From the NCBI RefSeq assembly GCF_016056275.1, contig NZ_JAECZA010000026.1:1-44582 (forward strand): a stretch of 44,582 nt of DNA. Reading direction: 5' to 3'. This DNA is from Dendronalium phyllosphericum CENA369. Lineage in GTDB: Bacteria; Cyanobacteriota; Cyanobacteriia; Cyanobacteriales; Nostocaceae. Position 1 is the stretch's first letter. The number at the start of each line of letters is the position of its first letter. The notes under the pieces were generated by a model that saw only the letters and a list, made by a program, of their open reading frames with translations, made no database searches and was not told the DNA's origin. Of this stretch, positions 9,471 through 18,679 are shown one piece after another. Made by a program: the position numbers and the translations under genes.

Positions 9471-9606
9471 GACATCTGGTGAAATGATGTAAGGGCGTTC
9501 TCAAGAGCGTTCTCGTAGAGTACGACCGTACCCTGCGGGTTCCGCTTTAGCGGTACGCCCCTACTAAGGATTTCGGGCAACGTAGAATTAATTATCACCA
9601 GATGTC
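9471..9606. mobile_element. MITE, TA-flanked, GACATCTGGTGA termini (copy A)
   Basis: A 136-bp nonautonomous element with perfect 12-bp terminal inverted repeats (GACATCTGGTGA at 9471-9482, its complement at 9595-9606) is flanked on both sides by TA (9469-9470 and 9607-9608), as expected for IS630/Tc1-mariner-type transposition. It encodes nothing. Its right end overlaps the last codons of the GH65-PGM gene and supplies that gene's TGA stop. A second family member with related termini and interior lies at 32326-32433. Confidence 0.8.
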
Positions 9607-12594
9607 TATTTTCTTATTGGCAGCATCGTTTAATTTTGCTTGGAGGTCTGCCCACTTGATGCCTGCTAGGCTAGGCAGAACAACATGAGCTGCTCCGACT
9701 CGCTCAACCGGGCCGAGTCCTACCGCCCACATCTTGGCTGCTAAAGCTGCTTCAATACCTGCGGCTGCATCTTCGACTACAACAGATTGTGCTGGTTTGA
9801 TTCCTAGCTGGTTGGCTGCGTAAAGAAATAGATCGGGTGCTGGTTTGGGTTTATCTACGCTATAACCATCTGAGATCGCATCTACTTTATCAGCAATGCC
9901 CAATCGGTCTACAACTTGGCGAGCGTTTTTACTCGCCGATCCGATGGCTGTTTTGATCCCAGCTTGGCGTAATTCATCCAAAAGTGCGATCGCTCCAGGT
10001 AACAAATCATTTTGGGTAATATTTTTGAGAAGTTCTATATAATAGCGGTTTTTACGAGCCATCATTTCCTGGATTTGTGCTTCTGAATACTTCCTGTTCC
10101 CCAGAATCAGCATCAGCGAAGCGCGACGAGATACTCCCCGCAATGCTTCGTTAGCTACCCGATTAAAAGGTATACCTTCTTCATCTGCTAACTTCTGCCA
10201 ACCGAGATAGTGATATTCTGCTGTATCTGTCAAAACACCATCCAAATCGAATATAACTCCCCGAATATCGGGGTTGTGGCTCGTTTCGCTTGGGGATTGA
10301 GCATTAATTGTGCTTGTTTCCTTGTCTTTATTGTCCTTTTGTTCTCCCATCCTCGTGTCCTCTTTCTCCTTGTTTCCCTTGTCTTCAGTCGCTAGCGTCT
10401 GATGCAAATCGAACTCGTGCCATTGATTGCGCCAGTGCAACTTAAACTTCAAGCGCGTCCAGTTGGCGGGTAGGTGGGGGTTGGCAACAGGGCTATGTTC
10501 TGTTAATTGGATACCCCCGAACCCAAAAACTACAGCCAGCCACACGCCACCAGCACTAGCCCCATGAATTCCGTCTTTGGTGTTATCTCGGCTATCTTCT
10601 AGATCCACCATTGCGGCTTGCATAAACCGTTGGTAGGCTTCGTTTAAGTTGCCTAAATCTGCGGCTAAAATCGCATGAATTGCCGGGCCCAGGGAGGAAC
10701 CATAGGTAATGTCAGTGCGAGGTGCATAGTAGTCCCAATTTGCTTGTAATGTTTTCTGGTTGTAGGGAAACTCTGCTGATGCCCGCATTAAATAAAGTAG
10801 CATTAATACATCTGGCTGTTTGAGTACCTGCCGCTTATTGGCTCCTTCGATGCTCAGGATAGCTTGCATCGATTTTTGGCGTGGTTCATAATTGTTCAAG
10901 TTGATATCTTCTAATTGGAAAAATTCCTCAAATTGCTCGATTAATCCTGTGGAGGGGTCGTAAGGAATCCACATTTTAGCGATGATATCTTGCCAGCGCG
11001 ATCGCACTTGGGGAGTGAGTTGCAGTTTTTGTTCTAGTTCTTGAACTCGTTCTGGCAGGGTTTGACGCAACCAATCATAGACTATCAGTGCTTTTTCTAA
11101 GTGCCATTGCACTATCCGGTTGGTGAAGGTATTGTTGTGTACGAATTCATGGTATTCATCTGCTCCTATTATCCCGCGAATTTCATAGCGATCGCTTGGA
11201 GAATTGTACTCAATTCGGCTACTCCAGAAAATGGCGGTGTCAAAAATTATCTCTGCGCCACAGTCTTGCATCCACTCGTCGTCGCCAGTCGCTTGCCAGT
11301 AATACCAAATAGCGTAGGCGATATCTGCACTAATGTGAATTTCGCGATCGCGACACCAAATCCGCACATCTTCACCATAAAAATCATTTGGAAGCGACCA
11401 ACGTGGCGTTACCTCATCGCCTGTAACAGCACTTTCCCAAGCATACATTGCTCCTTGATATCCGGAATGAGCTGCTTTACGTCTAGCTCCATTTAAGGTG
11501 TGGTAGCGATAACTGAGTAAGTTACGGGCTACTTTGGGTTGGGTAAAAATAAAAAAGGGCAGAAGAAAAATTTCTGTATCCCAAAAAATATGACCGCGAT
11601 AACCAAAGCCTGAAAGGGTTTTTGCGGGAATACTCACTTTGTCATCATGCCACGGGGCAGCTATCAACAGCTGGAAAAGGTTGTAGCGCACAGCAAAAGC
11701 AGCTGTAGTATCCCCCTCAATTAAAATATCACTTTGCTGCCAAACTCGCTCCCATGCCTGTTTGTGGCCGTTGAGCAATACTGTGTAGTCTTGCAGGTGC
11801 GCGAGTTTTTCTAAAGCTGCCGTGACTGGTGTATCAATCTCGCGTGAGGTATAAACGGTGACGAATTTCTCGACTATCACTGTCTGTTGCGCTGTTGCTA
11901 GGAAAGTTGAGCTTAAGGTAGGATAGCCGGGTGCATTATTGACTTGCACAGACGCTTCAGTTCCCCATATTGTCATTTTAGCCCCGATCGCGAGGTCGAT
12001 TAAGGAATTGCGCGTGCGGCTGTGCAACCAGATGCCATGCTCGGTTTTGCCTTGGTCGATATTTTCCCAGTGATTGAAACCTTGATTTTCGGGATAGCCG
12101 TTAATACTAGCCTCAATTTCAATCAAGCCATCAAAATCTAGAGGCGTTAATTGCCAGCGTTGCCCTAATATATGCTCGTCGGCTAGACTGGCAAAGCGTT
12201 CAAATTGCATATCTATAGTGTGTCCGCTTGGACTGCGCCAACGTATAGAACGACTGAGAATACCATAACGCAAATCAAGCTGTCGTTCGTAGCGCAATAT
12301 CTCACCTCGGTCGAGACGAAAGCGATCGCCATTCACAATTACTACCAATGGTAACCAGTCAGGGCAATTGACTAGTTCTGTGTATACTACCGGAACATCA
12401 TTGTAAACACCGTGGATAAAAGTAGCTGGCAATGCACGTACATAGCCTTCCTCAAAACTGCCTCGCGTTCCCAAATAACCGTTGCCGATTGTGAAGACAG
12501 TTTCTCTGGAGTGCAACTTGTCAGGTTCAAACTGGGTTTCAGTTAATATCCAGTCTGTATAAATAAAAGAGCGAGCCAGACTTTTTGTATCCAT
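9595..12594 (-). CDS. GH65 disaccharide phosphorylase fused to beta-phosphoglucomutase
   Basis: This 999-residue bifunctional enzyme has a GH65 module (maltose/trehalose/kojibiose phosphorylase family) at residues 1 to about 730. It carries the catalytic acid Glu480 in IIGADEYHE and phosphate-site segments YGSSLGPAIH (631-640) and GIHGASAGG (675-683). A hydrophilic linker rich in Lys, Glu, Asp and Gln spans about 735-776. A HAD-family beta-phosphoglucomutase follows at about 777-995, with Asp783 and Asp785 in IFDLDGVLTD, IGSASKN (884-890), VDKPKPAPD and VVEDAAAGIEAA. The expected pathway is phosphorolysis of an alpha-glucosyl disaccharide to beta-glucose-1-phosphate, then conversion to glucose-6-phosphate in the same polypeptide. 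The exact disaccharide cannot be read from the sequence. It lies 22 bp downstream of the sucrose-synthase-like gene. A MITE forms its final codons (GAC ATC TGG TGA), so the original C-terminus was probably slightly different. Confidence 0.88.
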   Translation of the reverse strand: MDTKSLARSFIYTDWILTETQFEPDKLHSRETVFTIGNGYLGTRGSFEEGYVRALPATFIHGVYNDVPVVYTELVNCPDWLPLVVIVNGDRFRLDRGEILRYERQLDLRYGILSRSIRWRSPSGHTIDMQFERFASLADEHILGQRWQLTPLDFDGLIEIEASINGYPENQGFNHWENIDQGKTEHGIWLHSRTRNSLIDLAIGAKMTIWGTEASVQVNNAPGYPTLSSTFLATAQQTVIVEKFVTVYTSREIDTPVTAALEKLAHLQDYTVLLNGHKQAWERVWQQSDILIEGDTTAAFAVRYNLFQLLIAAPWHDDKVSIPAKTLSGFGYRGHIFWDTEIFLLPFFIFTQPKVARNLLSYRYHTLNGARRKAAHSGYQGAMYAWESAVTGDEVTPRWSLPNDFYGEDVRIWCRDREIHISADIAYAIWYYWQATGDDEWMQDCGAEIIFDTAIFWSSRIEYNSPSDRYEIRGIIGADEYHEFVHNNTFTNRIVQWHLEKALIVYDWLRQTLPERVQELEQKLQLTPQVRSRWQDIIAKMWIPYDPSTGLIEQFEEFFQLEDINLNNYEPRQKSMQAILSIEGANKRQVLKQPDVLMLLYLMRASAEFPYNQKTLQANWDYYAPRTDITYGSSLGPAIHAILAADLGNLNEAYQRFMQAAMVDLEDSRDNTKDGIHGASAGGVWLAVVFGFGGIQLTEHSPVANPHLPANWTRLKFKLHWRNQWHEFDLHQTLATEDKGNKEKEDTRMGEQKDNKDKETSTINAQSPSETSHNPDIRGVIFDLDGVLTDTAEYHYLGWQKLADEEGIPFNRVANEALRGVSRRASLMLILGNRKYSEAQIQEMMARKNRYYIELLKNITQNDLLPGAIALLDELRQAGIKTAIGSASKNARQVVDRLGIADKVDAISDGYSVDKPKPAPDLFLYAANQLGIKPAQSVVVEDAAAGIEAALAAKMWAVGLGPVERVGAAHVVLPSLAGIKWADLQAKLNDAANKKIDIW

Positions 12595-12616
12595 ATTTAA
12601 TATATTTTCTAAATTT

Positions 12617-15040
12617 TTAATTTGAGCAAGGCAAGTTGTGCTGTTCTAAAATTTTGTCTGCTATGGGTTTATAGATCAGATGAAATAAGGTTTCCATATA
12701 CCGATCTCTGGCTTCATTTTTTTCTGGAGCAACAAAGTTCCAAAAACTAAATATTTTGGCAAGCAATAATAGTTGACTTGTATGTATTTCCCAAGTATAT
12801 CGGTTCCGAATTCGCTGAATCATCCACTCGGAAGTTTCATGCCAGTATTCCGGCTGAGTATCGCATTGGTTAAGAAAGTCTAAAATTTTCTCAGTTGTTC
12901 TTGCTAAATCTGTGGGATTAATATGAAATCTGCGATCTCGATCGTCGAGAATTTCTAAAGCACCGCCAAATTCAGTAGCAAAAGTTGGTAAACCAGAAAT
13001 CATTGCTTCTAGAATACTGCGCCCGAAGGATTCAAATAAGGCAAATCGCAGATAAATTCCTTGGCGATCGCTAACTAGTCGATAAGCTTCTGCGATTTCA
13101 ATGCTAGGAAGACGCATCCCTATCCAACGAATACGACCAAAGAGGTCATATTGATGAATAATATCATGAAGTTTTTGGATCTCTTCTGCTTCTTCTGGTT
13201 TTGTTGCTTCATGTGGATATAGTTTACTCGTTAAGAGAATCAGATTACAATGCTCTTGCAACGCCTGACTTTTAGCAAATAATTCCGCTAAACCAGTATA
13301 ATTTTTGATTGAGTTAATAGGAGCAACAGCAAGAATGGGACGCTTGTCAATATCGTCTAAATCACCGAGTATCTGAGATGCTTCGCGGTTAAATAAGAGG
13401 TCGCTGACTTGTTTAGTGAGGTGAGGATCTCGGTCTTGTGTTTGACTGTAGGGAAAGAAGATATTCTCGCTAACTCCCGGAGGAACCATATTGAACTTCG
13501 GACTAAACAAGTTAATTCCATCGACCACATGATATAAATTAGGCATAGTAAAACACTTATAAGACTCGTACTGACCTATAGTGTCTGGTGTCCCGACAAT
13601 TTCTTGACAGGATGAAGTAATGATGAAATCCGCAGCATTCATGCTAATCAGATCGGCGGTGAATTGTGCTGAGAAGTGATGTTGGTCTTCTAAATCTTGC
13701 CAATATAAGTTACTAAATAAATACTTAGGTTTTTCTAGAGAGTGGGCAATGTTACATTGGGTAACTTTCAGGCTACGGGATAAAAGTGATGCGACTAAAT
13801 TACCGTCACTGTAGTTACCAATTATTAAATTAGGTTTTCCTTGGAATTGCGCTAGCAGTTCTTTTTCTGCGTCTTGAGCAAATGTTTCTAAATAAGGCCA
13901 AATTTCAGATTTAGAAATCCAGTTATTGGTGACTTCCGGATTGAATTTAGCAAAAGGAACGCGCAATATCCAAGCATTTTTAGTACTTTGAACTTTTTCC
14001 AGGCGCAGATTGCAATCTGTGCCTTCGCAGTTAGGAATAAGTCTGGTGAGAATAATTACATGGGGTTGAATGCCTAGCAAATCAAGACCGGCGAGTTTAA
14101 TTTCTGCTTGGAGTTTGTTTTCTAAACTGCGCGCTTGTTCGAGGACATAGATAACTTGACCGAGTGTTTCATCTCTTCCCAAAACATCTTGTTGACCAAC
14201 CCAACCGTGGATAGAAATGAGAACAACCCGAAAAACAGCGGGAACGCGGGCTACAAATGCTTCCAAAATGGCAGGTTGGGGATTGTCGATTAACCGCTCA
14301 AGAAGTTCTAAGGTTTCGCACACTCGCGCCGCAGTATTGCCCCATCCCGGCTCAAAGCCAAATTCTTGGAGGTGAAAGCGAAATTCTGCGTAGGGTTCGT
14401 TAGAAGGGCGCTGAATCAGGAATTTCAGGGCTGGCTTAATTTGTTTGGCCAGATCGATACCCGAAGTTATGCGATCGCTAATTAATAGGGGAATGCCATC
14501 GTATTTCAGGTGATGTAATGCTTGAAATACTGCTTCTACCCAGTATTCTGGGTCAGTCAACAAGCGATCGGACAAATAATGGTTGAGAAAAGCTAAACCT
14601 TGACCAATGTTTCTAGAATCGGAAATCGTAGGCGAATCTTCGTAAAAGGGATGGAGGTCGATTTCTAGAATGTGAGGTTGATAGCGGTTAACTAAGCGAT
14701 CGCTCATATCTAAAAACGCCTGGGGTGTCATTAACTCGAACTGAGAAAAGTCAGATACCAGTCGCCACACTTCCTGGCTAGCAATCTTCTGTCTAATAAC
14801 AAACCAAGTACTTTCCTCTTCTTGAATCATTTCATGAGTATAGTGAATCAGTTTGCCAATAGAGGAAGAGTGGTAAAAGTAGGCAGGTTTTTGGGATTGC
14901 TGACAGTAGTCTGCAAAAACGTGGAGAATCTCGTTTCTCAGGAAGTAATGCTTCCCTGAAACACTTCTTAATGTAGAGAGCAACTGACGTAGAGCAGTTT
15001 TTTCATCACTGTCTAAGATGGCTTGAAGCAGTTCATACAT
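12617..15040 (-). CDS. Divergent sucrose-synthase-like GT4 glycosyltransferase
   Basis: The protein aligns with sucrose synthase from end to end and has its length (807 residues from the ATG; a TTG four codons earlier is possible, residue numbers here count from the TTG). Conserved blocks include QFTADLISMN, QYESYKCFTMPNLYHVVDGI, the acceptor/donor EX7E motif Glu674-Glu682 (ESFGRSILEAM) and GLPTFATEFGG. Two active-site features differ. The glycine-rich loop that reads GxPDTGGQV in sucrose synthases is GRDETLGQV (292-300). The ARLDRVKN segment is APINSIKN (577-584), so the first UDP-binding Arg is Pro while the Lys (583) is kept. It therefore may have altered donor or acceptor use, or reduced activity. 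It forms an operon with the GH65-PGM fusion, which points to disaccharide metabolism. Whether it still acts on sucrose is open. Confidence 0.8.
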   Translation of the reverse strand: MYELLQAILDSDEKTALRQLLSTLRSVSGKHYFLRNEILHVFADYCQQSQKPAYFYHSSSIGKLIHYTHEMIQEEESTWFVIRQKIASQEVWRLVSDFSQFELMTPQAFLDMSDRLVNRYQPHILEIDLHPFYEDSPTISDSRNIGQGLAFLNHYLSDRLLTDPEYWVEAVFQALHHLKYDGIPLLISDRITSGIDLAKQIKPALKFLIQRPSNEPYAEFRFHLQEFGFEPGWGNTAARVCETLELLERLIDNPQPAILEAFVARVPAVFRVVLISIHGWVGQQDVLGRDETLGQVIYVLEQARSLENKLQAEIKLAGLDLLGIQPHVIILTRLIPNCEGTDCNLRLEKVQSTKNAWILRVPFAKFNPEVTNNWISKSEIWPYLETFAQDAEKELLAQFQGKPNLIIGNYSDGNLVASLLSRSLKVTQCNIAHSLEKPKYLFSNLYWQDLEDQHHFSAQFTADLISMNAADFIITSSCQEIVGTPDTIGQYESYKCFTMPNLYHVVDGINLFSPKFNMVPPGVSENIFFPYSQTQDRDPHLTKQVSDLLFNREASQILGDLDDIDKRPILAVAPINSIKNYTGLAELFAKSQALQEHCNLILLTSKLYPHEATKPEEAEEIQKLHDIIHQYDLFGRIRWIGMRLPSIEIAEAYRLVSDRQGIYLRFALFESFGRSILEAMISGLPTFATEFGGALEILDDRDRRFHINPTDLARTTEKILDFLNQCDTQPEYWHETSEWMIQRIRNRYTWEIHTSQLLLLAKIFSFWNFVAPEKNEARDRYMETLFHLIYKPIADKILEQHNLPCSN

Positions 15041-15876
15041 GAGGAATTCCAAAACTATAGCTAGGTCACGACCTCATTGTTCTCTCCTCAATAACTTTGG
15101 TTTTATTTAGCGGGTGTTCAGAGGTACATTTCCCTTTTGACTTTTGTATAGTAGATAGACCGGAAAGCTTTCTGCTTCTAGCTTTGGTATGAAACACAAA
15201 TAAAATTGTCTGTCTAATGACTGTTATTATGAATTAAATGCTTAAAGTAAGGTTAAATCTTACCTTTAACAAGGAAATAAAAGCAAATTTTTGAACTACA
15301 AACTATTATCTCCCTTTTCTTCTGTTCCCCATTCAATCGCGTAACACTAGCTGTTTATTCAAAAAAGTGCCAATTTGGCTCAAGTACTTGTTAATTAAGA
15401 GTAGTCTATATATATTAGGCAGGTGTCTCACGCATAACACTGACTTCAGCGGTTCAATTACTTGGAAATTAGATATTGAGATAATTGCTAATAAGTAAGG
15501 TAAGAGTTATGATTGATAAATTTTATGAATGTAAAATTCAACAATTACTCAGAACAACTTGTTGTAATTATCTATCGCGAATTATCTTCAATAGTCGTTA
15601 ATAAACTAGTGTTTATTGTATCTATTCAAGCAAATTCATTATTTACCTAGCATTAGCAGTAAACAAAAATATAATTACACTGCGTTCCCTACAAAATTCA
15701 GAGACAATAAACGCCTAAAACTTGAATTAGATTAAGAGTTAGAAGGAGCGATCGCTCTAGAACGAGATGGATTTAATATTAACTTAAATCATCTGCGATC
15801 GCTGCATTGTAGATATCTTCATCAAGCTTAATCAATTTATAAATTCCCAGTTAGACCAGTTATCTCAGGGTTACTC
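15041..15876. other. Long intergenic region between sucrose-synthase-like and hetP-like genes
   Basis: About 830 bp without a gene. It separates two divergently transcribed genes and must contain both promoters. HIP1 octamers occur near 15748 and 15797. I see no HetR-type palindrome resembling the known hetP operator, no tRNA and no clear terminator. A long 5' leader for the hetP-like gene is possible. Confidence 0.5.
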
Positions 15877-16305
15877 ATGAACTACCATATTTCTTCTCAA
15901 AGAAATTTTCACAGTATCATTACTCCTGAACAATTCAATCAAATTATAGCAGCTATTACTGAAGGTAGATATTCCTGGGCTTGCGTGCTGATTTTGCGTT
16001 TTGTTGGTTATAATCCACTCCACTTTATTCCTCAACGAACTTACAGCCGTTTAATCAAAGAAAATAGCCAAGTTTCATCTACACCCTTATCTACAACTGC
16101 AAATACACCAGCAAATATTAATCCTTCCGTTACTAAATCTAGTAATCCAGGCTCATCTCAGGTTGTGAGTAAACTTAATGATTTAAATAATTTAGCAACA
16201 TCTGATGAAAAGCAAGCGAGTTTTCAAAGTGCTAGTGTCCCATTTTGCTTAGAGACAAAAATTACAACGCTTTATTCATCAAAATCTAGTAGATTGCACA
16301 ACTAA
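15877..16305 (+). CDS. HetP-family heterocyst-commitment-like protein
   Basis: In this 142-residue protein, residues about 15-60 match the conserved core of the HetP family: EQFNQIIAAITEGRYSWACV, then LRFVGYNPLHFIP and RTYSRLIKEN. HetP and its paralogues in Anabaena control commitment to heterocyst differentiation downstream of HetR, some promoting and some delaying it. The rest, about 65-142, is Ser/Thr/Asn-rich low complexity and probably disordered. Which paralogue this is cannot be decided, so no symbol is given. The ATG has a weak CAGGG about 8 bp upstream. A long upstream region suggests developmental regulation, but no HetR site was recognised. It is convergent with the DUF442 gene. 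Confidence 0.8.
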   Translation: MNYHISSQRNFHSIITPEQFNQIIAAITEGRYSWACVLILRFVGYNPLHFIPQRTYSRLIKENSQVSSTPLSTTANTPANINPSVTKSSNPGSSQVVSKLNDLNNLATSDEKQASFQSASVPFCLETKITTLYSSKSSRLHN

Positions 16306-16500
16306 TAAGTAGAATGGTGTAAGGCAGAAGGCTTCACCTGGGAAAGGAAAAATTTTTCCTTTCCCCTTTAACCAATACCTTTTAAGATGCATGAACCGCT
16401 TTTACATCTACGCAAATAAATTCAGTAATCAAAGCGTATTTTTAGAGAATATTTATATTAATAATCTAAACTCTTTGAAAAATTATAATTAAAGTTTAAG

Positions 16501-16884
16501 CTAAATTAATCCTATTTTGATAGTTTTTTGCAATACTTGTTCAAAACTAATACCTTGTTTTGTACCAATGTACAATAACACTATAGCAGCCGAACGTAAG
16601 GAATTATCACAATGTATTAGGATAGGTTTAGGTAGTTGAGCAATTGTTTGAAATATTTGGATTGCTACTTGATAGTTAATTTCTTCAGATTTGGTAGGGA
16701 GATTGACATAATACAATCCTAATAGTTCTATTTTTTCCTGCTCGTTCTCTAGCAGACCTTTTTCATTTGCTAAACGCAGGTTAAGCACAGATTTATAACC
16801 ATCTTCAGCAATCTTTTGGAATTGCTCTAGTGTAATTTGTCCGGCGATCGCTAACTCATTGTTAATCTTCCTGATAGTATGCAT
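16501..16884 (-). CDS. DUF442 / protein-tyrosine-phosphatase-like protein
   Basis: This small 127-residue protein has the DUF442 fold. It contains an N-terminal strand pair ending AIAGQITLEQF, the SVLNLRLANEKGL segment, and a phosphatase-type loop ILIHCDNSLRSAA at about 89-101, giving Cys followed four residues later by Arg (CX4R). DUF442 proteins are related to dual-specificity phosphatases and occur alone or fused to beta-lactamase-like (Blh) or sulfide-oxidation enzymes. The stand-alone cyanobacterial versions have no settled substrate. It is probably cytosolic. The ATG follows AAGTAAGTAGA, a weak ribosome binding site. No partner gene is adjacent on the same strand. Confidence 0.7.
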   Translation of the reverse strand: MHTIRKINNELAIAGQITLEQFQKIAEDGYKSVLNLRLANEKGLLENEQEKIELLGLYYVNLPTKSEEINYQVAIQIFQTIAQLPKPILIHCDNSLRSAAIVLLYIGTKQGISFEQVLQKTIKIGLI

Positions 16885-17487
16885 TCTACTTACTTTGAAC
16901 TAATCAATGGTGATTTAAAAAACTTTCTCTTTGGAGATAACTTAGTTAGATACGGCAAAATATTTTGTCCATAACTAATTCAATAATATTTTTTTAGGAG
17001 CAGCCTAACTGGCAGCACTGCTACCCGCGACAAATGAAATCAACACAGTTGAGTAGCGACTGCGAACAGCGAACAACTTTCAGCTCAAAAATAAATTTTT
17101 GAGAGTGATTTTAACTTTGCTAGTGTTATTTATACATCAATTAAAATAAAAGAATTTGAGGAACTTGTGAGGAAATGGTCAAAATCATAAATTTAGAATT
17201 GTAAATTATTATCAAGCAATGCCACTAAATGGGCTAGTTAAATTTTCATTAAACAGGCTTGAAAGCTAGCCCAGTGCAGGCAATAACTTACAACACAGTT
17301 ATAAAAATATTTTTTCTCTACTCTCTACTTACCATTGAGATATCTGCATTCAGTATAGTAAGTGCGTGATTTTGCTAAAACTGCCAATTGAGTTGCAGTC
17401 CTAATATATCCACTTCGCTTTCAAATTCACCTTTTAATGATATTAGGATCGGATTTCGACTGTATTGCAACTAAGTGAGAAGTCCCT
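16885..17487. other. Intergenic region with an imperfect inverted repeat
   Basis: No gene in 600 bp. An imperfect two-part inverted repeat lies at 17391-17472: AGTTGCA pairs with TGCAACT and CCTAATAT with ATATTAGG. It lies just beyond the stop of the RodZ-like gene on its strand and could be an mRNA 3' structure or a decayed MITE. The rest is AT-rich. Confidence 0.5.
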
Positions 17488-18576
17488 TTACAGCGCTTCT
17501 GGTGGGGCGATATCAGTCCCAATGCTGACACCAGTATGACTTGATTTAAGACCTGGTTTAGCAGTCGGCTCACTCTTCTGGGATGATTTAGAGAGGGATG
17601 AAGAGGGGGAAATAGTATCTGGATTTATTGCCTTATCTGCATTGGCTTGCTGAGAAATCAATGATAATCCTCCGACTGCACCAGCTACTAGAGCTGTATA
17701 GCCTACATACAAATGTATGGGACGTATGTCCACTGCTAATCTTTTAGAAATACTTTGAGACTCAGACCAAGATGGCAACACAGATTTCACAGTGTCAGGT
17801 GCAGGTAAAGAAGTAGCTAAAATTGTGCCATTCAATCCTAAAGCATTCCCCATAAGGCGGATAAAGCCACGTAAAATCACATCTTCTTGCAATAACTCAA
17901 AGTTACAATTTTCTACTGCCTCCATTTGATGAATTGAGATGTGAGTGTAAATGCTAAGTTGACTTAAAGAAAGATTTTGAGACTCACGAGCTTGTTTGAG
18001 TTGCTGACCTATTTGCCGCAGTTGTTCTATGCGCTGTTCGGCAGCTATTTGCTTGGCTATTTCAGTTTTAGAAGGTTTTTTATTTGGCTTTAGCCACTCA
18101 ATTGCTGTCGTTACTGGAACTATATTCTTTGAGTTTTTGACTGGATTTTTAGTTGTGTTTGTCGCCACTTGAGACGGCAATGCAATATTTTCGTTGCTGG
18201 GATTCGCACTATTTTTGTGGGAATGTAATTTAACACTGGCTATGCAACTTGATAAGTCACTGATGTTTTCTTGTTCGATATTGGATGTAACACCTACAAC
18301 ATTTGTGTCTTGAGGAATATCTGCAACTTTCTGATGTTGGGCAAATTGCTGGAATGCTAAACCAATAGCTTCTCTGCCTACAGCTTTAAACAAAATTTTA
18401 GCCTGTTCGCCTGAAGTACCTAACAACTTTTGTAACCTAGCGACAGCACGACGATAAACTTGACTGCGATGCAGTTCGGTTTCAATTTGGCCTAGCAGCG
18501 ATCGCAATTCATCTTGAGAAATTTCAATCGCGTGATTTTCAGCAACTTTTAATAAATATGTAGATGTTATAGTCAT
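17488..18576 (-). CDS. RodZ-like HTH membrane protein (extended N-terminus)
   Basis: The product is 362 residues from the ATG at 18576; a GTG at 18597 would add seven. An N-terminal helical region with no assigned family (to about residue 90) and a polar linker precede a Cro/RodZ-type helix-turn-helix at about 195-250. Its visible segment is QLKQARESQNLSLSQLSIYT, then RGFIRLMGNALGLNG, which is the RodZ pattern. A single hydrophobic segment lies at about 290-312 (LYVGYTALVAGAVGGLSLIS), then a Ser/Pro-rich tail of about 50 residues without the usual C-terminal DUF4115 domain. RodZ proteins link the MreB cytoskeleton to the membrane in cell-shape control. The extra N-terminal domain and missing C-terminal domain make a different function possible. 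Confidence 0.65.
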   Translation of the reverse strand: MTITSTYLLKVAENHAIEISQDELRSLLGQIETELHRSQVYRRAVARLQKLLGTSGEQAKILFKAVGREAIGLAFQQFAQHQKVADIPQDTNVVGVTSNIEQENISDLSSCIASVKLHSHKNSANPSNENIALPSQVATNTTKNPVKNSKNIVPVTTAIEWLKPNKKPSKTEIAKQIAAEQRIEQLRQIGQQLKQARESQNLSLSQLSIYTHISIHQMEAVENCNFELLQEDVILRGFIRLMGNALGLNGTILATSLPAPDTVKSVLPSWSESQSISKRLAVDIRPIHLYVGYTALVAGAVGGLSLISQQANADKAINPDTISPSSSLSKSSQKSEPTAKPGLKSSHTGVSIGTDIAPPEAL

Positions 18577-18679
18577 GATTGCAGTATCCCCTAACACTTA
18601 CCCAACAGGAGTAGTTTTATCTGTATAAATTATTCCTGTATTTTGGAAGAGGTCAGGATATTTCTGTATCATTTTTTGA

